NCBI GenBank assembly: GCA_965644295.1
Contig: CBFFRP010000029.1
Coordinates: 1-64,000 of the forward strand
DNA: 64,000 bases
Direction of reading: 5' to 3'
Source of the DNA: Paraphysomonas bandaiensis
Taxonomy: Eukaryota > Chrysophyceae
Of the stretch, positions 46,517 to 56,051 are shown piece by piece; the first letter of the stretch is position 1, and each line of letters starts with the position of its first letter. Position numbers and translations under genes: made by a program. The notes beneath the pieces were generated by a model that was given only the letters and a program-made list of their open reading frames with translations, made no database searches and had not been told where the DNA came from.

Positions 46517-47176
46517 CTAAGTGTGTTATTGATCTGATTGAATTGAATGTCAACCTGAGATATGTCGGTTGGCTGATACTGTTCTTGTTTCTTATAATTT
46601 TTGTGCGTTGTGTGCACTGCGGTGTTCATTGCGTAAACCGTAAACATTTAAATTCTACAATTTTGAGTTAGTATCATTTTATTGCAATGTTAAAGAGTAA
46701 ACAGGTATGTCCCGAATCCTTATTGCTGTGATAGTGGTAGTAGGTTGCAGGTCTCAACATCTCAGCATTAGCTGGTGGTGAGAGTTGAATAGAAGTTTGC
46801 TGTACGCTGTGTACTGGACGGTGTATTACAATGGAGCCGTAAAAGTACTACTACGACGAAATTTTCTTAGTGTTTAGAATATATTTTCGTAAACTACAGT
46901 TCTCATAAGATAGCTACATTATACACAAGTTCTTTATTCAATGAAAAACGACAAGTCCTAAGAATAGAAGTACTACTAAAATATCGTCGACTTTGCGCAA
47001 AAAGATTATGAAATCTAGTGCTACTTAAACTTGAATTTTATTACATAATCTCGAATAGTGTCTACACTTCAATTACAGGATGGTAGAGGAGATCAGAAAA
47101 AGAACCACACATGCGTAACAAAGTATACGCATCAAGATGTCATTCCGTGGTACGCATCACGCCCTACCATATCTGC
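46517..47176. other. Intergenic, nothing seen
   Basis: Lies between the 3' ends of the Hsp70-like gene (+) and the small secreted protein gene (-). A frame at 46336-46647 (-) is antisense to the Hsp70-like last exon. Nothing else is supported. Confidence 0.4.
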
Positions 47177-47663
47177 TTATAATTCAGCAGGATTCGGAGC
47201 TGGTTGGAATATGTCTTTAAATGTATTTGTGGCTGCAGTGAATCCTTCACGATACCCATGCTCGCACCACCTTGACACTGTTGGTTTAGGAAGCTCGTGA
47301 CTAGCCTCCATGCATGTCTGTGAGATTCTATACTGCGGCTTTCTCCCTTGGCATAAAGACATGCAAGACTAAGAATACAAGAATACTAATTAATGAATGT
47401 CAAGGGCATTGTGGGTACATACATCAAAGTATCCCTTCTCCATTGCAGAAGTGCAGTAGTCGCCTACTTTCGGACGCGGAAGTACCTTCTTCGCTTCACT
47501 ATATAGCCGTACATAAGAGCACACAACACCTAGCAGAGATTATTTACCTGCACATTTCAAGCGTAAGAATATCTCGCTTGAGATCATCACATGTCTTCCA
47601 GCAGTCCTCTTCTGCGTATGCAGCTGCAGCTAATATCGAGATAAAGAAATATTTGAATATCAT
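47177..47663 (-). CDS. Small secreted cysteine-rich protein (three exons)
   Basis: Found by splicing rather than as one frame. Exons 47548-47663, 47423-47498 and 47177-47368 join in phase (116, 76 and 192 bases) to 127 residues and a TAA. Residues 1-17 are a clear signal peptide ending AYA, and the mature chain starts EEDCWKTC. Eight cysteines (21, 25, 38, 54, 66, 70, 83, 99) include two CX3C pairs, the pattern of small disulfide-bonded helical hairpins. I recognise no family. The neighbour at 48337, transcribed divergently, is also secreted and has four CX3C pairs, so the two may be related or co-functioning. All introns are GT-AG. Confidence 0.78.
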
Positions 47664-48336
47664 ATTAATTCAGTGCACTGTGTTTATGATACTTGTCGTG
47701 GATGTTCACTGTTTGTGCCAGGAAATGTAGTAGATATATTGGCTATTGCATATGTTGCAGAACGTGCTGTATATATTCGTACGTGCACAAGCAGTTGAAT
47801 AGATAGGATAGATCCATATAGCAGTGTACGGTATGCTGTATTCTCTGTATGCATCATGTCCCTCAGAGGGGAATGCACTGTATACAACTACACGTATATC
47901 TGGATTCTCTAAAGAACTATTCAAGTCCGGAAATCGCACTACTGTCGTATGTCCGGTGAGAATACGCTGTATACCCACCCCCTACAAGGTTCCGTTGTGG
48001 AGCAGTTTCAAGCACTGCTTTAATTTTGATCCTATAAACTAGTGTTTTTTTCGTAAACTAGAGATTTTCAGCCACCGCCAGAGAGGTGAAATATACTGCT
48101 GTTAGATGCCCACAGTTACATATAGGGGGAGTATTATATGCATATGCCTACAGCACACATGAACTCCAACTAATAGAAGAAGTACCCTTAAAGTATATTG
48201 CAATAACATTCAGTGAGCCTATGCAGTATATATCATAGAATGGGCTTTATACTATACTATTGACGGCTGTGGAATACACGAGTTTCCTTCTTATTGGAGT
48301 GTATTATTTTTGTATTGTCTGATAATCTTTATCGCC
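47664..48336. promoter_or_regulatory. Divergent intergenic region between two secreted Cys-rich genes
   Basis: 673 bp between opposing start codons with ATATACTGCTGTTAG at 48092-48106 and weaker GCAGTGTAC/TGCTGTA words at about 47820-47840. No gene is seen; the frames here lack splice partners. Confidence 0.3.
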
Positions 48337-49071
48337 ATGACGATTTCATGTTATATGAGGATCGTGTTCGGACTGGTTATGTTCTATATGGCTGAAGGAA
48401 CTATAGAAAGGTGTCAAGCGAACTGTGTCGCTGATGATCGTAAAGTAGGCCCCACAAAGCCGCAGCATACACGACCTCATCCTTGGAAGCCCGCACCGTT
48501 TCCCGTTGCATTCGATGGATTTTGTAAACTGGGGTGTCAATTGTTTTTCTCAGAAAATCCGTACAATGTCACTTGCAAGAGGTCGTGCGATTACGCTTAT
48601 AGATATGGAATTTCAGTCGAATATAGTGATCTTGGTGAAGTTGCCAAACTCGAGTGTAGAGATGGGTGTGACATAGCATTACTCACTTGTCAGACGGGGT
48701 ACTACTGCGTCAATGGAGAAATGAAAACTTGTCCGCCTGGACGTTTTCGTGAGAGCGACACTGAGAATATAACATCTTGTGTGGATTGCCCTCCAGGCCG
48801 ATACAGAGAGAGAGATAAAGGTACCAGTGCAGATACATGCACAAAATGTCCGATTGGGAAATATGCGAACACAACTGGCGCTTACGATCCTAATACTTGC
48901 TTGAAATGCCCAGCTGGGCAGACCGCTGAAGAAGAAGGCATGGCGATATGCAAGTGCATTACCCCTTACAGCTGTGATATGTACGTTGAACTTGAAGGCA
49001 ACACCACTCAATACTATAGTAATGGCGTTGATTTCTTCAGAGAAACAGTGCCATTTATAGGTCGGTGGTAG
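48337..49071 (+). CDS. Secreted protein with CX3C pairs and ephrin-receptor-like (GCC2/GCC3) repeats
   Basis: Single-exon frame of 244 residues from the ATG at 48337; the frame extends upstream to 48310 but without an ATG. A hydrophobic N-terminus (about 1-23) should be a signal peptide. The mature part has two halves. First come four CX3C pairs (CQANC, CKLGC, CKRSC, CRDGC) in a helical context. Then come two or three tandem modules of the Tyr-kinase ephrin-A/B receptor-like type, CPPGRFRESDTENITSCVDC and similar, ending with CPAGQTAEEEGMAICKC. The tail ends FFRETVPFIGRW with no membrane anchor. Such modules are common in extracellular matrix or surface proteins of protists. Adhesive, structural or signalling role is inferred only. 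Confidence 0.78.
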   Translation: MTISCYMRIVFGLVMFYMAEGTIERCQANCVADDRKVGPTKPQHTRPHPWKPAPFPVAFDGFCKLGCQLFFSENPYNVTCKRSCDYAYRYGISVEYSDLGEVAKLECRDGCDIALLTCQTGYYCVNGEMKTCPPGRFRESDTENITSCVDCPPGRYRERDKGTSADTCTKCPIGKYANTTGAYDPNTCLKCPAGQTAEEEGMAICKCITPYSCDMYVELEGNTTQYYSNGVDFFRETVPFIGRW

Positions 49072-49549
49072 AGCGTAGTATTATCATGTGTGGCAATCAT
49101 ATTTGAGAGGGCTGGTTAGGTGCTGTAGTATCGTTTATTTTACTCGTATTTTCATATGTTGATATATTGTTCTAATTGCGTATTTATTCTAATATCGCTT
49201 CTGCGAACAAAACGTTATTGATCCTGGCCATCGAGATGTCAAACATTGGAGCAATCTAAATCTGTATCCATTAATAACCTAGAGTATTTCGTGTATGTTG
49301 TCCATATTTTTTGTACTCCTCACCTAATACATAACACACAATAGATATATAGCTAAAACCGATCGTTATGAAATATGAAAGAATTATTTATAGTTACAGT
49401 GTATTGTTACTATTTTAGGTCATCCACCACACCACGACTTTTGATCGTTTGAGCAAAAACTAGTAAAGTGCAGTATATTGATACTGCACGTTGTTTTGCC
49501 CTATATGATGTTCATTTATTAAAAAAATTTGACAACGTTTTAGCATAAA

Positions 49550-49692
49550 AAGGTGGTTCTTTTAATATCAATTAATTGCAATTGATTGACAATTAATTGA
49601 AGCGAGCTGGAGTCAATTATAATTGCAATTATGAATTGATGTCCCAATTTCAATAATTGACAATTAATTGCATTAATTAAAAATCAATTAAG
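49550..49692. repeat. AATTG-rich low-complexity tract
   Basis: About 140 bp dense in CAATTAATTG and AATTGCAATT words, giving many overlapping small palindromes. It looks like a decayed palindromic repeat or simple-sequence expansion. No coding potential is apparent in 49072-49820. Confidence 0.6.
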
Positions 49693-49825
49693 TTGTACGC
49701 AGCCATATAGTGGCAGTGAGGAAACTTAACTTGAAATACTATTGCAATGTACATTTATATTCAAACCCTTAGTGGTCAACTACTCAATAGTATCGTCGCA
49801 TTATATTGTCCATATTGTTCTATAT

Positions 49826-50046
49826 CAGGGCCCGGAACAATATATATTGATATATTGAATAGAAATATATTGCAAAATATATTGCTTGGTGGACCGGCCA
49901 AAAGTTACATCAATATTGTTTCTGTTAAAGTAACTCACAATTATATTACAATAGTAATGTTGGTCCGATTTTAAAAAAACATCAATAGTATTGAGGGAAC
50001 GCTATTTAACACTAGTATTGCAATATATTGCTCCCTGGTGTCCCTG
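49826..50046. mobile_element. hAT-like MITE family B, copy 1
   Basis: The element starts CAGGGCCCGGAACAATATAT and ends CAATATATTGCTCCCTGGTGTCCCTG, giving CAGGG termini with subterminal AATATATTG inverted words. It matches the copy at 51968-52160 for about 190 bp, for example GGTGGACCGGC, TTCTGTTAAAGTA and GGAACGCTAT. An 8-bp duplication is not apparent at either possible right end. Confidence 0.65.
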
Positions 50047-50707
50047 GGCTACATCAGTACCATCGATAGATTTTCTTTCACTACATTAAGAAATAATATC
50101 TGCTATACTGAAGATAAATGCTAATATACTGCAATACGCAATCATGACAGATACACTTGTCCACCATACACATACTTAGTCCAAGGTTCCGTACTAGACC
50201 TACGCACTGCACTGTAGATAGATAACGGAAGAAAGGACCCATCTATACAGTAATTCTCCAACTACAGTGTGTCTACGTCGAAGGCGGTCCTACGGAATAT
50301 ATAAGAATAGAGGGTTTAAGATTCAATCTGACGATCGTCAGACCATTTCTTGTTCTGCTCTCTATATAATAACAGCAGATGTAATTCTCATGCCATGATC
50401 AATATACTCTTCCAACAACCGATTCGATATGCGATACATTGATCTCAGCACCTCAACCTCATTCACACGGTATAAAATATGTGTCCTTAGTCCTCATATG
50501 GAGACACAGGACTGCAGGAGTGTGTCTGGATACACACCTCCAATGCACAGCTTATCAAACACATTACTAACCAATAAAAAACAATGTATAGACATATAAC
50601 GCATATGATTGGCTATATAATTATACGAGTGTTGAGGCATATGTACAGTGCAGCAGTGCAGTGCATGACTTATGTCATCACATCACTGATGAAACACATA
50701 CACCGCA
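50047..50707. other. Intergenic upstream of the ARL2BP-like gene
   Basis: No gene seen. TCTGACGATCGTCAGA at 50328-50343 is a perfect 16-bp palindrome. GTACAGTGCAGCAGTGCAG at about 50643-50661, about 50 bp before the start codon, is an inverted relative of the CTGCTG promoter-like motif. Confidence 0.35.
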
Positions 50708-51211
50708 ATGAGTAAAGCATCCAATCATGTAGACGCCTCTTTCCTGACTGAGGTTGAAGACTATCTGTATATGCAAGATGACCTAGTCGATAATCTCACA
50801 GAATGGGCACGTAATAACTGCTCCTCCTTTACAGATAAAGACCCGAGATGCATCGAGCAGCCGCTGGAACACACCGAACTGCATCATGAATTTTGTGACA
50901 TATTTGAAAATATGCTTACAAAATTTTTAATAAGTCACGATGTGTCGATAACTGAATTTTACTCTCTCCTCAAACAGGAGCAAAAATTGGCTGAGAGCGG
51001 AAAAGCAGAGCTTCCTGTGTCAGCAACATTTGGCTCTATGTTACTCAGTGTTACAGATTTTTTTTCATTTTGCGAGATGATGTATGACGTTAATAGCGGC
51101 GGTGAGGTTGTATTTTGTCCACCACTGATTGATGATGCTAATAGAGTTGCCGGAGCGAAGTGTGAATCATCTGATGATGATGATTGTAATTATAAAAGCT
51201 CGAAAAAGTAG
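50708..51211 (+). CDS. ARL2BP-like (BART domain) protein
   Basis: Single-exon, 167 residues, the size of ARL2BP (163 in human). The BART domain spans about 15-130: a leading acidic helix (VEDYLYMQDDLVDNL), HTELHHEFCDIFENMLTKFL where ARL2BP has its FNEYISLVEKYIEEQL helix, then TFGSMLLSVTDFFSFCEMM matching the family's MLLTFTDFLAFKEMF motif. ARL2BP binds GTP-loaded ARL2/ARL3 and works at centrosomes, mitochondria and ciliary bases, consistent with the CCDC61-like gene in the same window. The C-terminus (CESSDDDDCNYKSSKK) is acidic and divergent. CFAP36, another BART-domain ciliary protein, is an alternative but is longer. Confidence 0.82.
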   Translation: MSKASNHVDASFLTEVEDYLYMQDDLVDNLTEWARNNCSSFTDKDPRCIEQPLEHTELHHEFCDIFENMLTKFLISHDVSITEFYSLLKQEQKLAESGKAELPVSATFGSMLLSVTDFFSFCEMMYDVNSGGEVVFCPPLIDDANRVAGAKCESSDDDDCNYKSSKK

Positions 51212-51967
51212 ATATCAACGATTGTAGTGATTATAGAAAAATAATTGTAATACTGGGGTGATATACTTGTGGATGTGATGCATAATGTCAATGATGTAAG
51301 CATGTAGAGCTTAAAACTTAATTTATCTAATTTTCTAATATGCTAGACCTGTTCATGACGTATCTATGATATTCAATTATATGTTTTTTTCGCATAACAT
51401 TTGGTGAATTAAAATCTCATCCCGAAGATGCCGATATCCACGTAAAAACATCAACATTTCAAGTGTCTAGGTGCCATTCGCTATATTATTATATATAATG
51501 TATAATGCTGCATGAGATTAATGTGTATACTAACCCTTATAACGTCTGTCCCATTCTGAGGCGTGGCCATAGAGTAGGCTCGCTGGCACACCATCTATAG
51601 TACCAAGATTTACTGATCTGCCACCCGCCTACCCGTGCATCAACGTAGCTGACCGCATAGATCGCGCGCAGATTCTGTTTCCGGCCCACCGGTGCAATCC
51701 TTCGCTAAGAAGAATTTCTCATAGCTATGTACGACTTATATATGTAGTTTACGTAGATTCTAGTAGGACCGTGTGTACCTTCCATTACCCTAAGATTACG
51801 TAGTATAGGGTATAGGTCTAGTGTGACATTGGCCGGCCCCCCTCCCCCAGAATGTGCGTGGTTTCTCGTAATCACATATAAGCTATGCAAGTATAGTGTA
51901 TATTGTAGATCTAGCTAGAACTTCTTTGGTGCCGACACACAAAGAACACGCTGAGATTAGTATTAAC
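51212..51967. other. Intergenic, possible MITE A fragment
   Basis: No gene. At 51548 the words CCCATTCTGAG and GGCGTGGC recall the left end of MITE family A, but the match fades after about 15 bp. The rest of the segment is featureless. Confidence 0.3.
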
Positions 51968-52160
51968 CAGGGCTAGGAAACAATATATTGTATTGCAATA
52001 CATTCTACAATATATTGATTGGTGGACCGGCATTATTATTCTGTTAAAGTAGCTCACAATATATTGATATATTGCAATTGTACTGTTGGACCTGTTTAAA
52101 ATCTCCATCAATAGTTTTGATGGAACGCTATGTAACAATAGTATTGCTGCAGTCAAATCT
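51968..52160. mobile_element. hAT-like MITE family B, copy 2 (right end lost)
   Basis: Begins CAGGGCTAGGAAACAATATATTG and follows the copy at 49826-50046 through GGTGGACCGGC, CTGTTAAAGTAGCTCACAA and GGAACGCTATGTAACAATAGTATTGC, then diverges before the expected CCCTG terminus. It is therefore a truncated or decayed copy. Confidence 0.65.
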
Positions 52161-52577
52161 AACAATTACGAGGTAGCTTATGATTGAACATTCGAAATAT
52201 CTTTTTATATTATACGTTTATTACCGTTTCGTTGATTACTTTCCTGCGATATTGATTGATTATTCTTTAATTTAGTGATCACTTACACATACACACCTTA
52301 CACTCTCAGCGTAAACACAATCTTCTTCACTGTAGTTATACACTCTCAGAGGCTCCTCTTATATATTGCTGGATATAATGGTGCCAAGCTGTGATAGATG
52401 CGAAAGGATATGCCATTAAGTATTAAGTGGGGGGGTTTTATAAGAAGCCTAAAAATCAAGGTTTTGATACATTAATTAAGAAAATTTTCACCAATTTTTA
52501 AGCTGAATAGCTCATTAGAAAGCCCTAAAAAAACTACACATTTCCTATTATTAGAGTAATATCCAGTTTTTACATTT

Positions 52578-53396
52578 GCCGTCTTATACAAAAGCATGCG
52601 ACAAAACACAAAAAAATTGATTACTACGAATTTTTTTAGGGTTTGTCGTTTTGCCACCTTGCAACTTGTCGCTCTCCCACTTCTTTTTTTTAATCGCCAG
52701 CTGTCTGTTCACCCACATGAGAGTGTTCAGCATATCATATAGATATATGAGGGCTCTAGATTGTCAGTCTGTATTAGATATTGCAAGATGCTGGATACGG
52801 AAGAATTAGCTCTCTTCATCTTAACAGTTTCGCGGAATGTCGGCTTTACTGATGCAGTTGCTTGGACGCTAATCATTTCGCTATTCGCTGGATCTATAGA
52901 AGTATGTGGACTACTCCTCTAAAGTAGTAACGAAATGATTGATTTTCATGTAGGTAGTAAAGGTACTGAGAAGTAGAGACAGAAACCGAGTAAGAAATCG
53001 GCAGTATGCATTGGACGAAATGGACAAATTAACAGAAAGGGAGTTTAAGAGAATGTTCAGAATGTCAAGGCGTTGTTTCGACGTATTAGAGGTTAGTTAT
53101 TTACTTACAACTGTTACGTACTTTGTTTTACTTGAAACCAGGAAAGGCTGATAGACTACTACGGCGATGATTTCGACACCGAATTACATCGTCGACGAGC
53201 TGAAGCCAGCAGCGGTAGTGTGATTTCCATGAGAACACGTCTTGTGCAATGAAACCAAAAATTCTATGTGACAAGATGAGAGGAAAGTGTCGTTTTGTTT
53301 TGTATAAGGCCCCAAACGACACGTCGCACGACATTTCTACAAAAAAAATACTAAAAAAATCGTAGGACAATGTCGTTTTGTTTTGTATAAGACGGC
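52578..53396. mobile_element. PIF/Harbinger-like remnant with 16-bp perfect TIRs
   Basis: The 16-mer GCCGTCTTATACAAAA at 52578-52593 is exactly inverted at 53381-53396, and weaker similarity continues inward (ACGAATTTTTTTAG against its inverse). A transposase N-terminal fragment lies between (52789-53253). The right end is partly duplicated: TGTCGTTTTGTTTTGTATAAG occurs at about 53288 and 53370. The 819-bp size and broken gene indicate an internally deleted, non-autonomous element. Confidence 0.72.
52789..53253 (+). pseudogene. Transposase N-terminal fragment (HARBI1/PIF-like)
   Basis: Three exon-like pieces separated by short GT-AG gaps (gaps about 52900-52953 and 53092-53141). They encode LDTEELALFILTV, then KLTEREFKRMFRMSRRCFDVLE, then DFDTELHRRRAEASSGSVIS followed by RTRLV, and then the frame is lost. 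The EFKRMFRMSRRCFDVLE block and the SGSVISxRTRL block are typical of the N-terminal part of PIF/Harbinger-type and related DDE transposases. The catalytic DDE region is missing, so it is dead. Confidence 0.6.
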
Positions 53397-53737
53397 CCTT
53401 AGTGAAATTTTCAAAAAACCGTTGTTCTTTTTTTTTTGACCGACCCTGTATATAGATATGTTTTCATGTATACCTGCTATACTGTACAATCCCATACACT
53501 ACTGCTATCCTGCTGTACAATCCTATACATCGATTGCTCCCATACAAATCTACAGCATCAAAACACATCTTATCACAATAGCACACAGCCCTGTATAAGT
53601 AGCATATTATTAGTACGAGTTTTTGCTTATTTATTGCTTATTTTTCCTCGTCCTGGTCGTTGCTCGTGTGAACTGTTCGAATATTCGTTCGTGTCGCGCA
53701 TTGCTGTCAAGTAATCATCAGCTGCAATTTTTCGAAA

Positions 53738-54166
53738 ATGCCCCCAAAGAAGAGAAAAGTAGAAGCTACCTCTGAATCTCCTGCTGATGATGTGCAGCCT
53801 GTCTCAGCACCTTTGGACGTCCCAGAGAAGCCCCCATTGATGCAAGAAGGATTGACGAAGTCGGCAGCAAAGGCTCTTTTCAAGGACCTACAGTGTATTT
53901 GGGGAGACTTCATCGAACATGGCCAGATATCGAGAGTTCGTAGATTTCTGAAAACAGATATTCAAAACGCGTTGACGAAAGCTGAGAAAGAAAGATTTGT
54001 TGCACAAGTGAAAGCACAGGATGAAGACCCTTCGCTCATGTGCGAAAAGATGGACATGGCGTCGCTATTTCCTGAAGTACAAGCCGTGATTGATTACAAA
54101 AGTCCTGTGGCAGCTTCTTCCACACCAAAGGTTTCCAAGAAGCGCAAGAAGCGCAGAAAATACTGA
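53738..54166 (+). CDS. Small basic protein with terminal nuclear localisation signals, unknown function
   Basis: A 142-residue frame from an ATG in a favourable context (GAAAATGCC). The N-terminus MPPKKRKVEA contains the classical monopartite NLS core PKKRKV, and the C-terminus KKRKKRRKY is a second strongly basic cluster, so the product is very probably nuclear. Between them, residues about 38-110 (LTKSAAKALFKDLQCIWGDF, then ISRVRRFLKTDIQNALTKAEKERFVAQV) look helical. I recognise no domain. CCTGCTGTACAATCC at 53509-53523 is about 220 bp upstream. A 9-bp stem (TTGAAGCGT) with a 9-bp loop at 54325-54351 lies about 160 bp past the stop codon. Codon use resembles the neighbouring genes. Confidence 0.7.
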   Translation: MPPKKRKVEATSESPADDVQPVSAPLDVPEKPPLMQEGLTKSAAKALFKDLQCIWGDFIEHGQISRVRRFLKTDIQNALTKAEKERFVAQVKAQDEDPSLMCEKMDMASLFPEVQAVIDYKSPVAASSTPKVSKKRKKRRKY

Positions 54167-56051
54167 TTTGTGGCAACGTGCTAGTTGTTGCCATTGAAGC
54201 AATTATAAAAATAACGCTTGTTATTTAGTCTCGGCTGAGCATTGCTTAATTACATCAGTCTTAAAATAATTATTGTTGGTCCCCCGTTCATTTCTAAGTT
54301 AAGAGCCATGATTTACAGCACAGCTTGAAGCGTATTTCATACACGCTTCAATATTACAATGCTTGGATTATTAACCATGCTTATTTGAGATTAAACAACT
54401 ACGGTGGAGGCAACATACATCGTGATTTTGTCATAGAAAATATTTCTTAGTTTATTCATATTTGTTGAAGTACTATATTATTTATCATAATCCTTTGTTT
54501 GTCATAATTATCCTCAGTGGGGGACTAACTAACATAATTTTTATTAGTAGCTAGTAACTCCCACACTGAGGATATTTATAACAAACAAGGTCTCATGACA
54601 GTTGCAACAAATATATAAACTGAGAAATATTTTCTAAGTCAGCTACTCCATAGTCACGAACAGAATTGTCTTAGCACTTCCACATCTTAGCCACATAACA
54701 TATAACATTAATATGTATATAGAAATATGTATAACAAACTAAAGCCAAATTCTCGAAATAAAAATCTTGATTTAATGTTGTCACTACCAAGATTACTATG
54801 CTGTAGATATGCTTGGTTGATAATTCAAGCTTTGTTTCTCTCAGCCGCCTTGACAACGACACACTTGATAAAATTGTTGACTTTTTCAGAAGCTGCTTCA
54901 TAAATTAAAAGGGATCTATTATTGGACCTAGTAAATTGGTGTAATTTCCTAGTCACACAAGCATTATTCGTTATCTGTGTTTGAATATTGTCACTTACAT
55001 TATTTAGATAGCTTTTAACTCTATATATCCGATATCTGTACACCATCAGTATATATATATGCCCCTGGATTTATAATTATATCTGTGTCTATGGTGATGG
55101 TGTTGGTCTCTATGTTCTGTAGGTATATGTTGTTTTGGAGAAGAAAAATATGGGCACATTATCTTCTGAGATTTGTTGGAGAGGACCGAAAAAGTACCAC
55201 TTATAATTTAGTCCGTCTATATCCTTCCTTTGAAAGAGTAAAGACTGTGATTTGTGTTACTATGTTGAGTAGGGAGACTGTGTGTAATTAACAGTAGTGT
55301 AGAACACTAAAAATGATGATAATAACAATTATTATTGACTTCCAAAATATTAGACACCAGTCAAGAGTTCTTTGGCTGCTGCCTTATGTTGACCAACACA
55401 GATATATATGTCCCCTGGGGCACGTTGCAATAGGTGTGACTGTATACATATCCCTCGTTACGTATTGCATTTTTGTTTATCAAAAGTGGCACTTTCATTA
55501 CCATGTATTCGCCACGCTATCAACAATTGAATTCACTACCGTTATATATCGATATATCGTTAAGTATTCTAATAATGGCAAAGTCATCACATCAGTCGTT
55601 AACATTTATTTCCAACTGTGAGTGTTCGCAACATCCTAGCTGTAATATTTACACTACTGTCATAAAATTTACTAATGGGGGTGGAGCTGAAGCTACTAGT
55701 GAATACTATATATACTACGAACTACGAATAGATTTCATGGCTAACAGTTTTTATCTCATGGCTATACTTTGATGCTCTCATTGACGCAGCTAAATGGAAC
55801 TGCTTGAAGTCGAGGTAAAATACCAAAACCTGGTTTTTGATGTAAAACCTGGTGAAATTTTTGGTGATGGTCGGAAAAGGGTATAACTATGCGCAATAAG
55901 TAACTATGAAGTTAATAACAGTGTGAAAAGTATTATTTATAATATTTTTTACTAATTTCTTCCATATTACTTCAGTTTTACAGCAATAAAAGTAACCGAC
56001 TACACACATATATTATACAGTTCAAGCTATTCCGCCAAGCATAATATAAAG
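54167..56051. other. Intergenic, contains a foldback repeat
   Basis: Beyond the foldback at 54435-54643 I see only short frames without partners (54825-55046 minus, 55085-55291 plus, 55313-55772 plus). The sequence is AT-rich and otherwise featureless. Confidence 0.4.
54435..54643. repeat. Foldback (long palindromic) repeat
   Basis: The left arm 54435-54540 is the inverse of the right arm 54548-54643, with interruptions. Matching words in order from the outside are TAGAAAATATTTC, AGTTTAT, ATATTTGTTG, TTTGTTTGT, TATCCTCAGTG and TAGCTA/TAACTA at the loop. The loop is only about 7-10 bp, so the transcript would form a long hairpin. It could be a MITE, a foldback element or the source of hairpin RNA. 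Confidence 0.75.

Noticed and set aside
48310-48336. Upstream start for the secreted ephrin-like protein
   Set aside because: The first codon there is TTG; the first ATG in frame is 48337.
51548-51700. Fourth copy of MITE family A
   Set aside because: Only the first 11-15 bases resemble the left terminus; the rest and the right terminus do not match.
54825-55046. 73-codon minus-strand frame
   Set aside because: Looks weakly protein-like but has no neighbouring exons or recognised domain; insufficient evidence.
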